DNA of 64,000 bases from Chanos chanos (taxonomy: Eukaryota > Chordata > Actinopteri > Gonorynchiformes > Chanidae): NCBI RefSeq assembly GCF_902362185.1, contig NC_044503.1, forward strand, positions 8,697,457 through 8,761,456. Direction: 5' to 3'. Below the pieces are notes generated by a model. The model did not search any database. It saw only the letters and a list, made by a program, of their open reading frames with translations, and had not been told where the DNA came from. Positions within the stretch are counted from its first letter, which is position 1. Every line of letters begins with the position of its first letter. This document shows, piece by piece, positions 53,697-64,000 of the stretch. The position numbers and the translations under genes were made by a program.

Positions 53697-56600
53697 TCTG
53701 CCAAAGAGACAGAAGAACCGACCAAAGAGACGAATCAGTCCGAAGACGTGACAGAGAAGTCTGAAAAGGGAACCAAGAGATCCAGAAAAGATTCAAAGAA
53801 GTCTGCCAAGGAAAACAAGAGTGATGACGTACAGAAGAATAATGTGGCTAATGTGACAGAGATAACAAGCCTGAAAGATTTGGGAAATATCGGCGATGAG
53901 TCACAAGAAAAAGATTTGACAAACATGTCTGATGTGGCAATGAAACAAGAGGTAAGGAAGTTGATCACCTTAAGTAACCTCGATTTTGACACAGAGTACA
54001 GGTCGGGTATCACCTCGTATCTTTCATGCAGAGTGCCTTATTAAACATCGACCCCCTTTAAATAGACTTAAGGTTATTTCTACTCTGCTGTGTTTTCCTT
54101 TCATGTCAGAACTTTGTTTTGATACCTTATCTTAACTATATTAGCTTCTGCTTTAAATATCTTATCTTAACTATTCTTTTTTTTTTTTTTTTGTACCGCC
54201 ATTTACTGGTCACACTACAGAAACTGCTCAGTACATCTAAGCCAGTGCAGCGAAGCTATGTGCCCAAACTGGGGAAGGGGGATGTTAAGAATAAATTTGA
54301 GGCCATGCAGAAGGCCAGGGAGGATCGTAATAGGAAAAGGAGTGAGGACGAGAGAAAGAAACGGAAGGATCAGTACGTCAAAGAGAGAGAGTGGAGCCGA
54401 CGGAAGCAGCAGGTCAACGCTCAGACTTCATTAGCCTTGCTGATGTGCCCTTCCTGATATATAGTTTACAAGCACATTTGCATGCCTGTTCAAATCACAG
54501 CATGTGCGCCATTGCATTGCATTGCAGACTGACACATCAGTTGTCATCTGGATGTTAGTTTGTGATTTGCTTCTACTAAATAACAACTCAGACTGATTCG
54601 GAGCATTTAAAGTGATACACACACACGGAATCCATTAAAAAGACCGGCCGGTTAATCGGTTAAACATCCGTCAATGGCATGTCTGTGATGACCCCCCACT
54701 GCCTGTTCAGTGTTTTGATCCTTGCCCTTGACACACTGAGGAGCTCCAATCAGCAAGCCTGTAGCGGGTCATGTGTGCCTGCTCTTACAAGGATTAGGCC
54801 CCAAGGCTTGCTGGTACCAGCATGGCTTCTGAGGTGGCAATCGTGTAAAGCAGATGATCCCAGATAAACCCTAACCTCACGGCAACTCTGTGTCTGATCC
54901 GTCGCAGATAAAAGAACTCCTCGCCTCCAGCGATGAAGAGGAAGAGGTGAAACCAGCCAAAGTAGAGAAAACATACGTTCCTAAAATTACAGGTAGGTCA
55001 CCAAGGGAAGTCGAACAGTTTGGGTTTGCTGTCTTGAGGATGCGTAGGGGAGACGATCCTGTTTCAGTCATTGCGCTCTAATCTCGTTAGGGTGACCAAA
55101 ATGTTGGTTATGCTTGTCCACAGGCAGCGTGAAGGGGAAATTCGCTGAGATGGAGAAACAGAGGCAGGAAGAAGAGAGAAAGAGAACAGAGGAAGAGAGA
55201 AAAAAGCGTGCAGCTCAAGAAGCCATGGAGAAGGCCAAGATCCAAAAGGAGCTCGCCAAGAAAGCCGAGGAGGTAAGCCAAAGCATGGAGAAAACATTAG
55301 CTCCCGGAAATATGGAAGAGAGTTTAGTATTCCGCTCAAATATTCGATTTTGCAACTGGGGAGAGCATTGTTTCAAATGTTTGTTCAATCATTCAGGTAA
55401 TACACTTCTACCAGCCCGATGAATTATTTTAAGTACTATATCAAAGCTTTATCTATTCTGTGGATTAAATGAAAATCCCACAGAAGAGCGGAATGGAGTT
55501 CCAACTAATCCAGGTTATTCTCAAGCTTGGCCCTTGATGTTGGCTCTGACTACGTAAATGGGGTTTTCTCCCATTCCCTGGACAGAAACAAGAATTGTTG
55601 CATGAGTTTTAAGGACGGTTCTGGACATATTGTTTACACTCTCCTGAACAAGCTTTTCTGTTGTACGGTCCACAACCCTAGTTGAGAGACAGCTAAAGAG
55701 TCCAAGAAAGGACTTAAAATAACGCTATGACATTATACTGGCAAACCATACTTAGTACATGCCATTTGAATGTTGGTCCTCCGGGTGTCTCTAATGGAGG
55801 TCTAGGCTTATAGGTCTTTTAGATGAACCCTCACAGAACTATTGCTAGCTTCAGGTATTCACACCTATTCTGCAGTCAAAGAGGTGTATTAGCTCAGAGT
55901 GTTCAAGTGGAACCAGTAAACTATGAAAATGGTCATTGATAAATCTAGATAGAAAGAGTCTCATATCTTTTGAAGCAGTCATATCTAAGTGTTGTGCGTT
56001 AAAATCACTTGTTTCTGTCTGTTAGAGTGGAGAGTGAGTGGGAGGAGGTTGGGTATAATTGTGTTCTCTGTTTGAGTTCTACAATCGTTAAAATAAATAG
56101 CAATGGAGATGAGTTGGTAATTAATGATTAAATTAATGTTAATATCAGGTGAATAAACAGAGATTTATTTTTGAAACTCTATGGTAACTCTTAAAAATAT
56201 GAAAATGTTCATGTCATGTCAAAATTCTAAAGTCTAATGACAATTTTTTGAAGTGAATTCATCTGGAGCCATGTAGGTCAACAAGCATTGACCAATAAGC
56301 AACCTGAAGTAAGTGCTACAGTTAGTTTGACCAGATTACAACAGCTCTTAAAATGTCCATTGTCCCCTTGTAACCAGTCTATGTTATCCATAAACAATGT
56401 GGGTTTGACGTTGTATGTTAATTTTAGTGCTATGGCACAGATCAGAGACCTGAAACTGGTGCCAATAAAACTGCCAAGTGTGGACAACATGTGACAGGCA
56501 ACTGTTTCCCACACCACTCACTGACTAAATTTGCCTCTCTCCAGCAGCACTTTCTGACAAAATTAGAAACTCCTATCTCCTTCTAGTTCAGAGCAAATGG

Positions 56601-59600
56601 AAACAGTCAGGCCATAAGAATGTCCTCTGTCGACTGCTCTTATCTGAAGTCTGTCTGAGAGAGAATCCGTTATTATGGCTTCGGGTTGTCTTTCTGTACT
56701 TTTATCACACGTAGATACTTCTGTTTACCCACTGGTTACATATACAACTGAATCACAACCCACAGAGTACATTTCATGAGTTTAGCAATGAGTTTAGTTT
56801 AAAGATAACGAAAAACAATGAAAAATGGTTCATGTGGAAGAATTTGTAAACGTTTCTGCTTGATTTGATCTCATAACTTTCATATGATCTATACATCTGA
56901 CAATTGATTTTTCACCAAAAACGTCTTTGTATGGTCCTGACAATGGTTATTTCTTATATCTGAACGCAGGAAGGGGACGATACCATTCTGGTAAGGGTGG
57001 TTCCAGCAAAGCCCCACAAAAATCCAGGCAAGATCAAGATCAACTTTGAAGACATGGAGAAGAGTAGAGAGGAGGAGCTGAAGAAGAAGTCTGAGGAGGA
57101 GAAAAAGAAGAGATACGATGAACACAGGCGCTCTTTCCGCGAGGCCAAGCGACGCTCCATTGTCTCACAGGTAACACGCACGTCAGGGGACCCAGGCAGG
57201 GAAGCAGACAATGACTATGACCTCAGAAGTTTCTAACAACATAGATCAGTGAGGAATGGGGACAATAGATTTGGAGAAAACACAACATCATCTGATATTT
57301 GCAGCATTTTGACCTGATACGTGAAATGTAAATGTTTATGGTGCCTCAGTGTCATTGTTCAGTAATATAAAAAGAGGAGTAAAGTGAATGTGGCCTCACT
57401 GTTTAAAGCAAGAAGATGAAGATGCTCCACCCAAAGAGAAGGAGCAGGTAACCCCTGGCAAACTGAAGCTGACATTTGAGGAACAAGAGAAAGAGCGTCA
57501 GGAACAGCAGAGAAAGCAAGCTGAGGAGGAAGCCAGACGTCGTCTGAAGGAGGAGAAGAAAGCATTCGAGGAAGCCAAACTGGGGATGGTAGGAGTTCTT
57601 TTCACAGCATTGACATTGTATATGGAACATAGAACGTTACACATTAAGCATTTGACACATTAGGCATTTACACACATACAGGGAAATATTCAAATCATTG
57701 CAAAAAGTTGTCGAATTATGTTTGCCCCAACAATGCAGGGAATAATGTCTTCCTATTCTTCCTATTCCTATTCTAACTTATTCAGGAAATCCCATAATAA
57801 TGGGAATAATCTGTCCTATCACCTACATTTACTGTGATGTGATCCAGTGCAGAGCGTGAATAGAAAACATTTGTGCATAGGCCTTTAGTCAAAAATAATT
57901 GGTGTTGACTGTGTTTTTTTTTTTTTAAATTGCAGGCTCAGGATGATGATGAGGAGCAGAGTGTTCAGGGCGATAAAGAGGAGTTCAGACCAGGCAAGCT
58001 CAGACTGAGCTTTGAGGAACTGGAGAGACAGAGATTGGAGGAGGAGCAAAAACGAGTGGAAGAGGAGAGGAGGAGACGCATCGAGGAGGAGAGGAAGGCC
58101 TTTGCCGAGGCCAGGAAGAGCATGGTTAGTGAAGCTCCACAAATGAATTGAAGGAGATGATCTAAGATCACCGAGGAACTGACTCTAAAAGCCAGAACTA
58201 AGACTCACTGTTATCAGGGATTATTTTGGTCACAAAGTTCAAACAATTTTTTTACATCAACCATTGTAAACATCAGTGGTTTTAATTCTCTAAATGTGTT
58301 TTTTCAGGTTATAGATGATGACGATGACATCTTGTTGGCCATGATGAGCTCAGATGGAACTAAGCCTGGCAAACTGGCCATCAGCTTTGAGGAGCTTGAA
58401 CGTCAGAGACGCGAGGAGGAACAGCGGAAGAAGGAAGAGGAGGCCAAACGTCGGCTGGAGGAGGAGAAAAGACTCTTTGCTGAGGCTCGCAAGAACATGG
58501 TAGGGCAAAATGAACAATGTTTCATAGTTGCATGGACTTGGCTATTTGTCAGTGTCCTGCGCTAACTGCAATTCAGCAACGACACCAATATAAAGACAAG
58601 GCCATATGATAACTTCTCCTGCTCCTGTAGTCTTTGTGAATTAAGTATCTTTGGACTTTAGCTTATAATGGCTGAACAGAATGTTAAGTAGATTTTTGAG
58701 TGTACAGTTTAACCAAGTGGTTGGAATGTTATACATTTTTAAATTTACAATGTAACATATGGATGGAATCTTATATATTTTTGAGTATACAATGTAACCA
58801 AGTGGATGGAATCTTATACATTTTTGAGTATACATTGTAGCCAAGTGGATAGAATGTTGCATGGTGAATGTGTTGCGCTCTGCTTTATATCTGATATCAT
58901 CTGAGCACATCTGAAAAGTCAATGTATTTCAGCTAACATCAATTAGGGTTTTTTTTTTGGTTTTTCAGTTACCTAATGCATTTCACAATGTCTAATATCA
59001 CCATACAATCATCTAATATTTGTATGAATGTGCTCAAATGGTATTCTATGCCATGCTTCTCTGTCAAATTGTGTCTTCAAGAGCCCTGTCCTGGATCAGG
59101 AAAAATCTATGACTGGATATGGAGAAGGAGAAGTAAGACACTTTTTCAAATGAAGATTCTTTTAAAAATAGCAAATTACCATAAGAGCTTGAGGAGAATT
59201 CTTACACTCATATTTGCGCAAAAAGAGCTTGCATAGATAGCCTACATGTCATACTTGCTTACTGGTCTATTGTGTATGAGGAGCTTTCTGCTATCTTAAT
59301 GTATACTTACCCATGTTTCCTCATTGAATTGAATGGTGATGTGCATGAAACTGCAAACTATGTCTGGGGATTCTTATGTGATTAGACTTTTTTGGTTTCA
59401 GTCTATTATACATGTGTAGGCCTATACGATAGGACTATACATCAACTTAAGTTATTTTGACTTGTAAAAAAGGAGTGTTCTGACTGAATTGCTTACTGTT
59501 GTGGTAATGTGAATACGTCAAATGCTCCGCCCACAGGTGCTCGATGAAGATCAAGAGATGGTAAAGAGTGAGTCTCAGGAAGCGTTGCATCCTGGGAAAC

Positions 59601-61247
59601 TGGAAATCAACTTTGAAGAGATGCTGAGGATGAAGGAAGAGGCGGAGAGGAAACGCAAAGAGGAGGCACGTCGCAAGAAACTGGAAATGGAAAAGAAAGA
59701 GTTTGAGCAGCTCCGACAAGAGATGGGAGAGGTCAGTATCACACGCCCCTCAAATATGCCATGCATGGACTTGATTTGGGTGTTCTATGGATTTTGTATG
59801 GATATCATATTTAAGATGCGCACGTGCGAAAGTATTCGTAACTCTTTAGCTAATGGCAGGATAACTGCAGCTGACTAGGATCATTTTATAGTAGTATATT
59901 TTATATTCTTAAACTTAGGTTCAGCTGACATTCTGTTCTGAGATTTGTTTTTTTGGGGGTTTTTTTTCAGGAAGAGATCAACGAAAGCTCGGGCATAGTC
60001 AGCACAGAGTACGAAGAGCTGACAAAGCTGAAGAGAACCGGCTCCATCCAGGCCAAGAACTTGAAATCGAAGTTTGAGAAAATAAAGCAGCTTACCGAAG
60101 AAGAGATCCAGAAAAAGATTGAAGAGGAGAGAGCCAAGAGGAAGGCCATGGATCTGGAGATAAAAGAGAGGGAGGCTGAGCGGTGCCAGGAGGTACGGTC
60201 ACGCTCTGCTGATCACAGCACATTTCATTCAGAATTAAAAGTGAGATATTTAAAGCCGCTGCCCGAACCTTAGAATCATTTGACATCAGCACCTCTCATG
60301 GGTTTCATTTGAACATTCGTGGTTTTCGTTCTCACAGGACGATGAGGAGGACAAAGGAAGCCCGGTTAAAGTGGAGGACGCTCCATTCAGGCAGAAGGTG
60401 GACATGCGAGCACGGTTTGAGCAAATGGCGAAGGCGAGAGAGGAGGAACAGAGGAGACGAATTGAGGAGCAGAAATTACAGAGGATGCAATTTGAGCAAC
60501 AAGAGATTGATGCAGCTCTTCAAAAAGTAAATCTTGTGTGGACCCCGTTGTTCGAGAGCTAACCTGTGTGCGGACATCTCTAAACCCGAACACTGTTAAT
60601 GCATGACAGAGCTGCATGGATTTGAAGGTTGCTTTGTTTTTTTTTGTTTTTTTTATGTTATTGTTTTTTATGTACTTGTGAAATGGGTGAAATGGGTTTT
60701 GTCATGTGTTTTATTAGAAAAAGGAGGAAGAAGAAGAGGAAGAGGGAAGCATTATCAATGGCTCCGCAGCCTATGAGGATGAGGAGGACCATGCTAGGTC
60801 AGGTGCTCCCTGGTTTAAAAAGCCGTTGAAAAACCAGTCGGTGGTAGACGGCGAGCCAGTCCGGTTCACTGTGAAAATTACCGGTGAGCCTAAGCCCGAG
60901 GTCACCTGGTGGTTTGAGGGCGAGATGCTTCAAGACTGTGAGGACTATCAGTACATAGAGAGGGGTGAGACCTACTGCCTCTACCTGCCAGAGACCTTCC
61001 CAGAGGATGAGGGAGAGTACATGTGCAAAGCCGTTAACAGCCGGGGCACAGCCGCCAGCACCTGTATTCTCACCATCGAAAGTAAGCCCCAGTCCGACCG
61101 AGTGTGTGCATGCTGACTTTTTTTTTTTTCTCTCTCTCATCCCTCTGCCAACCATAAGGGGATCGCATGCTCCTCCTTTTCATTGGTTTACCCCGTTTTT
61201 CATCTGGTTAATGAACCTTTTTGTCTTTTCCAGCCGAGGACTACTGA
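53571..61247 (+). CDS. nexn: Nexilin, F-actin-binding Z-disc protein
   Basis: Actin-filament and junctional-membrane/Z-disc protein of cardiac and skeletal muscle. Exons: 53571-53951, 54221-54412, 54908-54992, 55124-55272, 56970-57170, 57409-57588, 57936-58124, 58308-58499, 59537-59731, 59971-60192, 60338-60526, 60718-61081, 61234-61247, giving 850 residues (human about 675). Residues 1-118 have no human counterpart; MSDVAMKQE (119-127) aligns with the human start MNDISQKAE. Matches follow: [17 protein letters not shown], then [21 protein letters not shown] Glu/Lys/Arg-rich helix built of PGKL modules occupies exons 6-9. [17 protein letters not shown] and [13 protein letters not shown] follow. 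The C-terminal I-set Ig domain (about 759-846) contains [14 protein letters not shown] and [10 protein letters not shown]. The last residues are TEDY. A small exon between 55272 and 56970, equivalent to human IEDINN, was looked for and not found. Confidence 0.95.
58694..58862 (+). repeat. 43-bp minisatellite, four copies, in nexn intron 8
   Basis: Four consecutive units of 41-43 bp share TTTTGAGTATACA and GTGGATGGAATCTTATA, differing at a few positions each. On the minus strand it reads as a periodic peptide, which is an artefact of the repeat. Confidence 0.85.
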
Positions 61248-61606
61248 TACTCTTTCCCCTCCGGAACTTTCCCTGTCTTTTGTTTCTTTTGTAAAAACTT
61301 CATATCTCATGGTAGGGCCAAACACGGAGGAAGCAACAGGATTTATTTTGCTTTTCCTCCCGAGGATACACACTATGATAAATATAAAAATTTTGTTTAC
61401 ATATTGCTCACTACAAGGCTGCACATACTGTCAATACAAGCGCTCAGTGTAGGAATAAATTTGTGCCAAAACAGAAAAAAATGTTCTCATGAACTATTGC
61501 TGTTAAACAGAATTTGTTGAAAGCTTTAAACTGAAGCTTGTTTATAGAGTAACATCATATGGACAACTGGATCCTGGAGAAAGTTTTCCTTAGCCATATT
61601 AGGAAC

Positions 61607-61612
61607 AATAAA
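61607..61612 (+). terminator. Poly(A) signal AATAAA of nexn
   Basis: The hexamer lies 360 bp after the nexn stop codon. A second AATAAA at 61917-61922 is an alternative distal site. Confidence 0.55.
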
Positions 61613-61922
61613 GCAATACTTTTCACAAGAGTTTGACAGATATTTTCTGAAGTTTTTATTATTGAGATGCATTGGACAGCATCTAAGATGTTGTATACCT
61701 ACTGAAACTTCTTCTTAGGCTCACATCTTTTTCCATTTTGTGATTTAAATATTTGAAGATTTTGATTAAAATGTAAAACCTAAATGAAAGTTTTCATTTC
61801 CCTAAATGTTTTTCATGTTGAATACAAATGTTTATCTAGTGGACACTGTGCTATGTTCTGCTTTAGTAAAAAGAATGGTTTTAGGCCAGTCAAAATATTT
61901 GTGAAATGTAAAAATAATAAAA

Positions 61923-62601
61923 CAAAATGATAAAACACAGTTCAGACCTTGGTGTAGTTATTCTTTTCAAGTTTTAGAATTGTTCCTTTAGTTCCGACAG
62001 CAAGTGGATTTCAGATTCTTCTGTAATAAAGTAACAATTTCTTAACATAGTTCATGGCATAAAAGGTCAGATTCATGATTATGTTTATTTTATTTATTAA
62101 TGGGTAAACTATAGTGGGATTACACACACTGGGGATCACTGTTCTTTCCAGTTCAGCATTCCTTATATCCATTTTTGTCCCGTGGACATCCATGAAGAGC
62201 TTTCTCATCTTAGTGGCCGTACCACATTTTCTCCGCACGGTGGAGCAGTTATCTCATCTATCCATGTGGACGACCACAGCTGACTGTATATATCCATGGA
62301 AACAAACCTTTCAAACGTGAGGAGGACGTAAAGCTCCGAATAGGTAGATAAATCCAGGCCGTTTAACGAAGAATTCTTCTTAAAACCTCCGTTCAGTATC
62401 ACCATGTCTGGAAGCTACTGTATATGCCTGAGGGTCCATCCAGTAAAGCGTATGCTAAAAGTATTCGTTTTGTGATAAGGCTCGAGAGGGCCGCTAGCAG
62501 ACGTCGCTTTTTAAACGCTAGTCTCTTTTCCACTGGTTGCTGATAGCTAGCTAGCTAACCAAACACATCATTGCCTTTTACACGGTTTACCTTTATCTAC
62601 A
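61923..62601 (+). promoter_or_regulatory. Upstream region of mindy4
   Basis: About 0.7 kb between the distal nexn poly(A) signal and the mindy4 ATG, with no supportable exon. The last ~100 bp include CCGCTAGCAGACGTCGC (containing a CRE-like GACGTC) and GCTAGCTAGCTAACC, and should hold the promoter and 5'UTR. Confidence 0.35.
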
Positions 62602-63942
62602 ATGGGAAAAGTTGTGGAGGAAGTTGCTGCATCCCTAGTTCGGGAGTATCTTAGTCGGAAGGTGAGTGACAAACAGTAACCATAATTTACCAATACTTTC
62701 ATTCATACATTACGTAGAAACAGCTAATCAGCTAGGTTAGATTTTGTAAACAAACGAGTTTCAAGTTAGCTAGTCAACTAACTAATTGACAAAACATAGA
62801 AACTAGCAGTGTAAACACATTTAATTAAAGCATTGGTGCACCAGCCACCCTATCTGTCCAAATACAAATGTCAACGACCTAAGTTATAAACCTCTTTGCT
62901 TACCTGCAGTAAAGGAAAAGTTATCAAACTGGTAAATTCAGCGTTAAGTCTCGTGCAGAAACCTTGAATTTTTTTTTACCTCGAGTGGATGCTATTGCCA
63001 GCTTGACAGTTGTCAAACAACTTTTCGACATTATACATTTCACAGATCAGTGGTGTAACTGCGCGCACACAGTTTGAAGTATTTTAAGAGTTATCTATCT
63101 ATCTATCTGTCTATCTATCTATCTATCTATCTATGTGTGTGCCTGTATTTGCGCCTGCTCGGTGTACATATCTGTGCGTATATACGTAACAGTGTATTTC
63201 GACATATTTTCTTTGTGAAATGGGATACAGAATTGCTGCAGAACTAACAACTCCAATTTTACATTAAGGAACAATGCCACCTATTCTTGCAGGGTCTGAA
63301 GCGGACGATAGCATGTATGGATGGGGAGTTTCCGCGTACGGACTCAAGCATTAACAACAGATCAGATTTGCGCAGGGTCCTTTGTCTTGAGGATCTTTAT
63401 AAAAAGAATAAGGTATGAGCTGATGCAAAATAATAAATAACTTGTAGCTGGATAAGTTGCTCTGGATTCAGTGGGAATGGGTCTCCTCTCTCTGTGGTCC
63501 CTCTCAAGATTTCTTACATTTTTTCCCTATTACAACTGGGTTTTTGGGGAGTTTTTTCTTGCCCGCTATGAGAATTAAATCAGTGGGCGCTCTCCTGTTG
63601 TGGGCATGTAAAGCCCTGAGAGACTTTAAACAATGATATTTGGCTCTAAATAAACTTGAACTTGGCTTAACTTAAATGCCTTTTCATTTTTTTTTCTTCT
63701 TTTTTTTTTCTTAAGTCTCAAGAGTATCCGTTTAGGTCACTGTTGGAGATAATGGTTAAGGAGCAAATTGAAAGACATGGGGATGCCAAAGGGTACGAGA
63801 AAGGTGAAAATCATCATTTCTCAACAGAGCAGAATTTAGTGAAGTCTGCAGTGACTTCGCCAGTCATCCAGAATGACAAATCACGTGTGATGTCAGATGG
63901 AAGCGGTACAGATTTTCCCCAATGCAATTATGTCACTTCAAG
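62602..63942 (+). CDS. mindy4: MINDY lysine-48 deubiquitinase 4, N-terminal part (runs off window)
   Basis: MINDY-family (FAM188) deubiquitinase selective for Lys48-linked ubiquitin in relatives. Only the N-terminal exons are here: 62602-62661, 63293-63412 and 63716-63942 (provisional end). The protein begins [20 protein letters not shown] and continues [20 protein letters not shown] and [12 protein letters not shown], closely matching human MINDY4 residues of the same region, a LisH-like N-terminal helix pair. The catalytic MINDY domain lies beyond the window. Exon 3 is proposed to end at TCAAG|GTACTT (63942). Without that splice, the frame stops at 63950-63952. MINDY4B is a less likely alternative. 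Confidence 0.87.
63091..63134 (+). repeat. (TATC)n microsatellite in mindy4 intron 1
   Basis: About eleven TATC units with one TGTC interruption. Unlike the array near 1.8 kb it has no retroposon-like lead-in. Confidence 0.9.
63445..63665 (+). mobile_element. Retroposon 3'-end-like dispersed repeat in mindy4 intron 2
   Basis: The stretch contains CCCTCTCAAGATTTCTT, GGGGAGTTTTTTCTTGCC, CATGTAAAGCCCTGAGAGAC and ends TAAATAAACTTGAACTTGGC. This order of motifs is characteristic of the 3' region of a very common fish non-LTR repeat. It has no coding capacity here. Family name and exact ends are not determined. Confidence 0.55.
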
Positions 63943-64000
63943 GTACTTCTGAACACTTTAACAAATTCCTCATTACATCTTTGTTCTTGTACGCTGTCAC

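Noticed and set aside
58641-58922. Minus-strand 93-codon open frame with periodic peptide
   Set aside because: The periodicity is the 43-bp minisatellite; the frame is in a nexn intron and has no family similarity.

Overview
This is vertebrate nuclear DNA, almost certainly from a ray-finned (teleost-type) fish. It has short multi-exon genes with GT-AG introns, many dinucleotide and TATC microsatellites, a truncated L2-like LINE fragment, and proteins that match known vertebrate families exon by exon. I recognise nine protein-coding genes and assembled each by hand from splice sites and reading phase. Family assignments rest on remembered human sequences, not on a search.

Layout, left to right. 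stap2 (+, 375-8110) encodes a PH-SH2 adaptor. fsd1 (-, 10428-15995) encodes a microtubule-associated coiled-coil/FN3/SPRY protein. These two converge tail to tail, with candidate poly(A) signals about 155 bp apart. ccdc181 (-, 17750-20383) encodes a cilium/flagellum-associated coiled-coil protein. It diverges from cpox (+, 22163-25382), the mitochondrial haem-pathway coproporphyrinogen oxidase. An L2-like LINE fragment (28412-29131) lies just beyond the 3' end of prrg1 (-, 29319-30777), a membrane Gla protein. tmem47 (+, 33853-38762) encodes a claudin-like four-helix junction protein. tab3 (-, 41188-44122) encodes a CUE/NZF ubiquitin-binding TAK1 adaptor. About 7.5 kb without recognisable genes follows (46.06-53.57 kb). 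nexn (+, 53571-61247) encodes nexilin, a Z-disc actin-binding protein. The 5' part of mindy4 (+, 62602 to beyond the window) closes the window.

The genes do not form one pathway. prrg1-tmem47-tab3 reproduces the human Xp21 neighbourhood and stap2-fsd1 the human 19p13.3 pair. ccdc181, cpox, nexn and mindy4 have human orthologues on other chromosomes, so the block is a mosaic of ancestral segments.

I found no novel operon-like or defence-like system. The most unusual signals are modest. nexn has a long N-terminal extension built partly from 18-nt (hexapeptide) repeats, upstream of the methionine that matches the human start, and one apparent extra PGKL exon module. cpox has a GC-AG intron next to a large TA/CA/TA microsatellite. 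The penultimate stap2 exon can be read in two overlapping, phase-compatible ways. fsd1 has a 23-nt microexon. There is a perfect 12-bp inverted repeat upstream of fsd1, and several regulatory-motif candidates.
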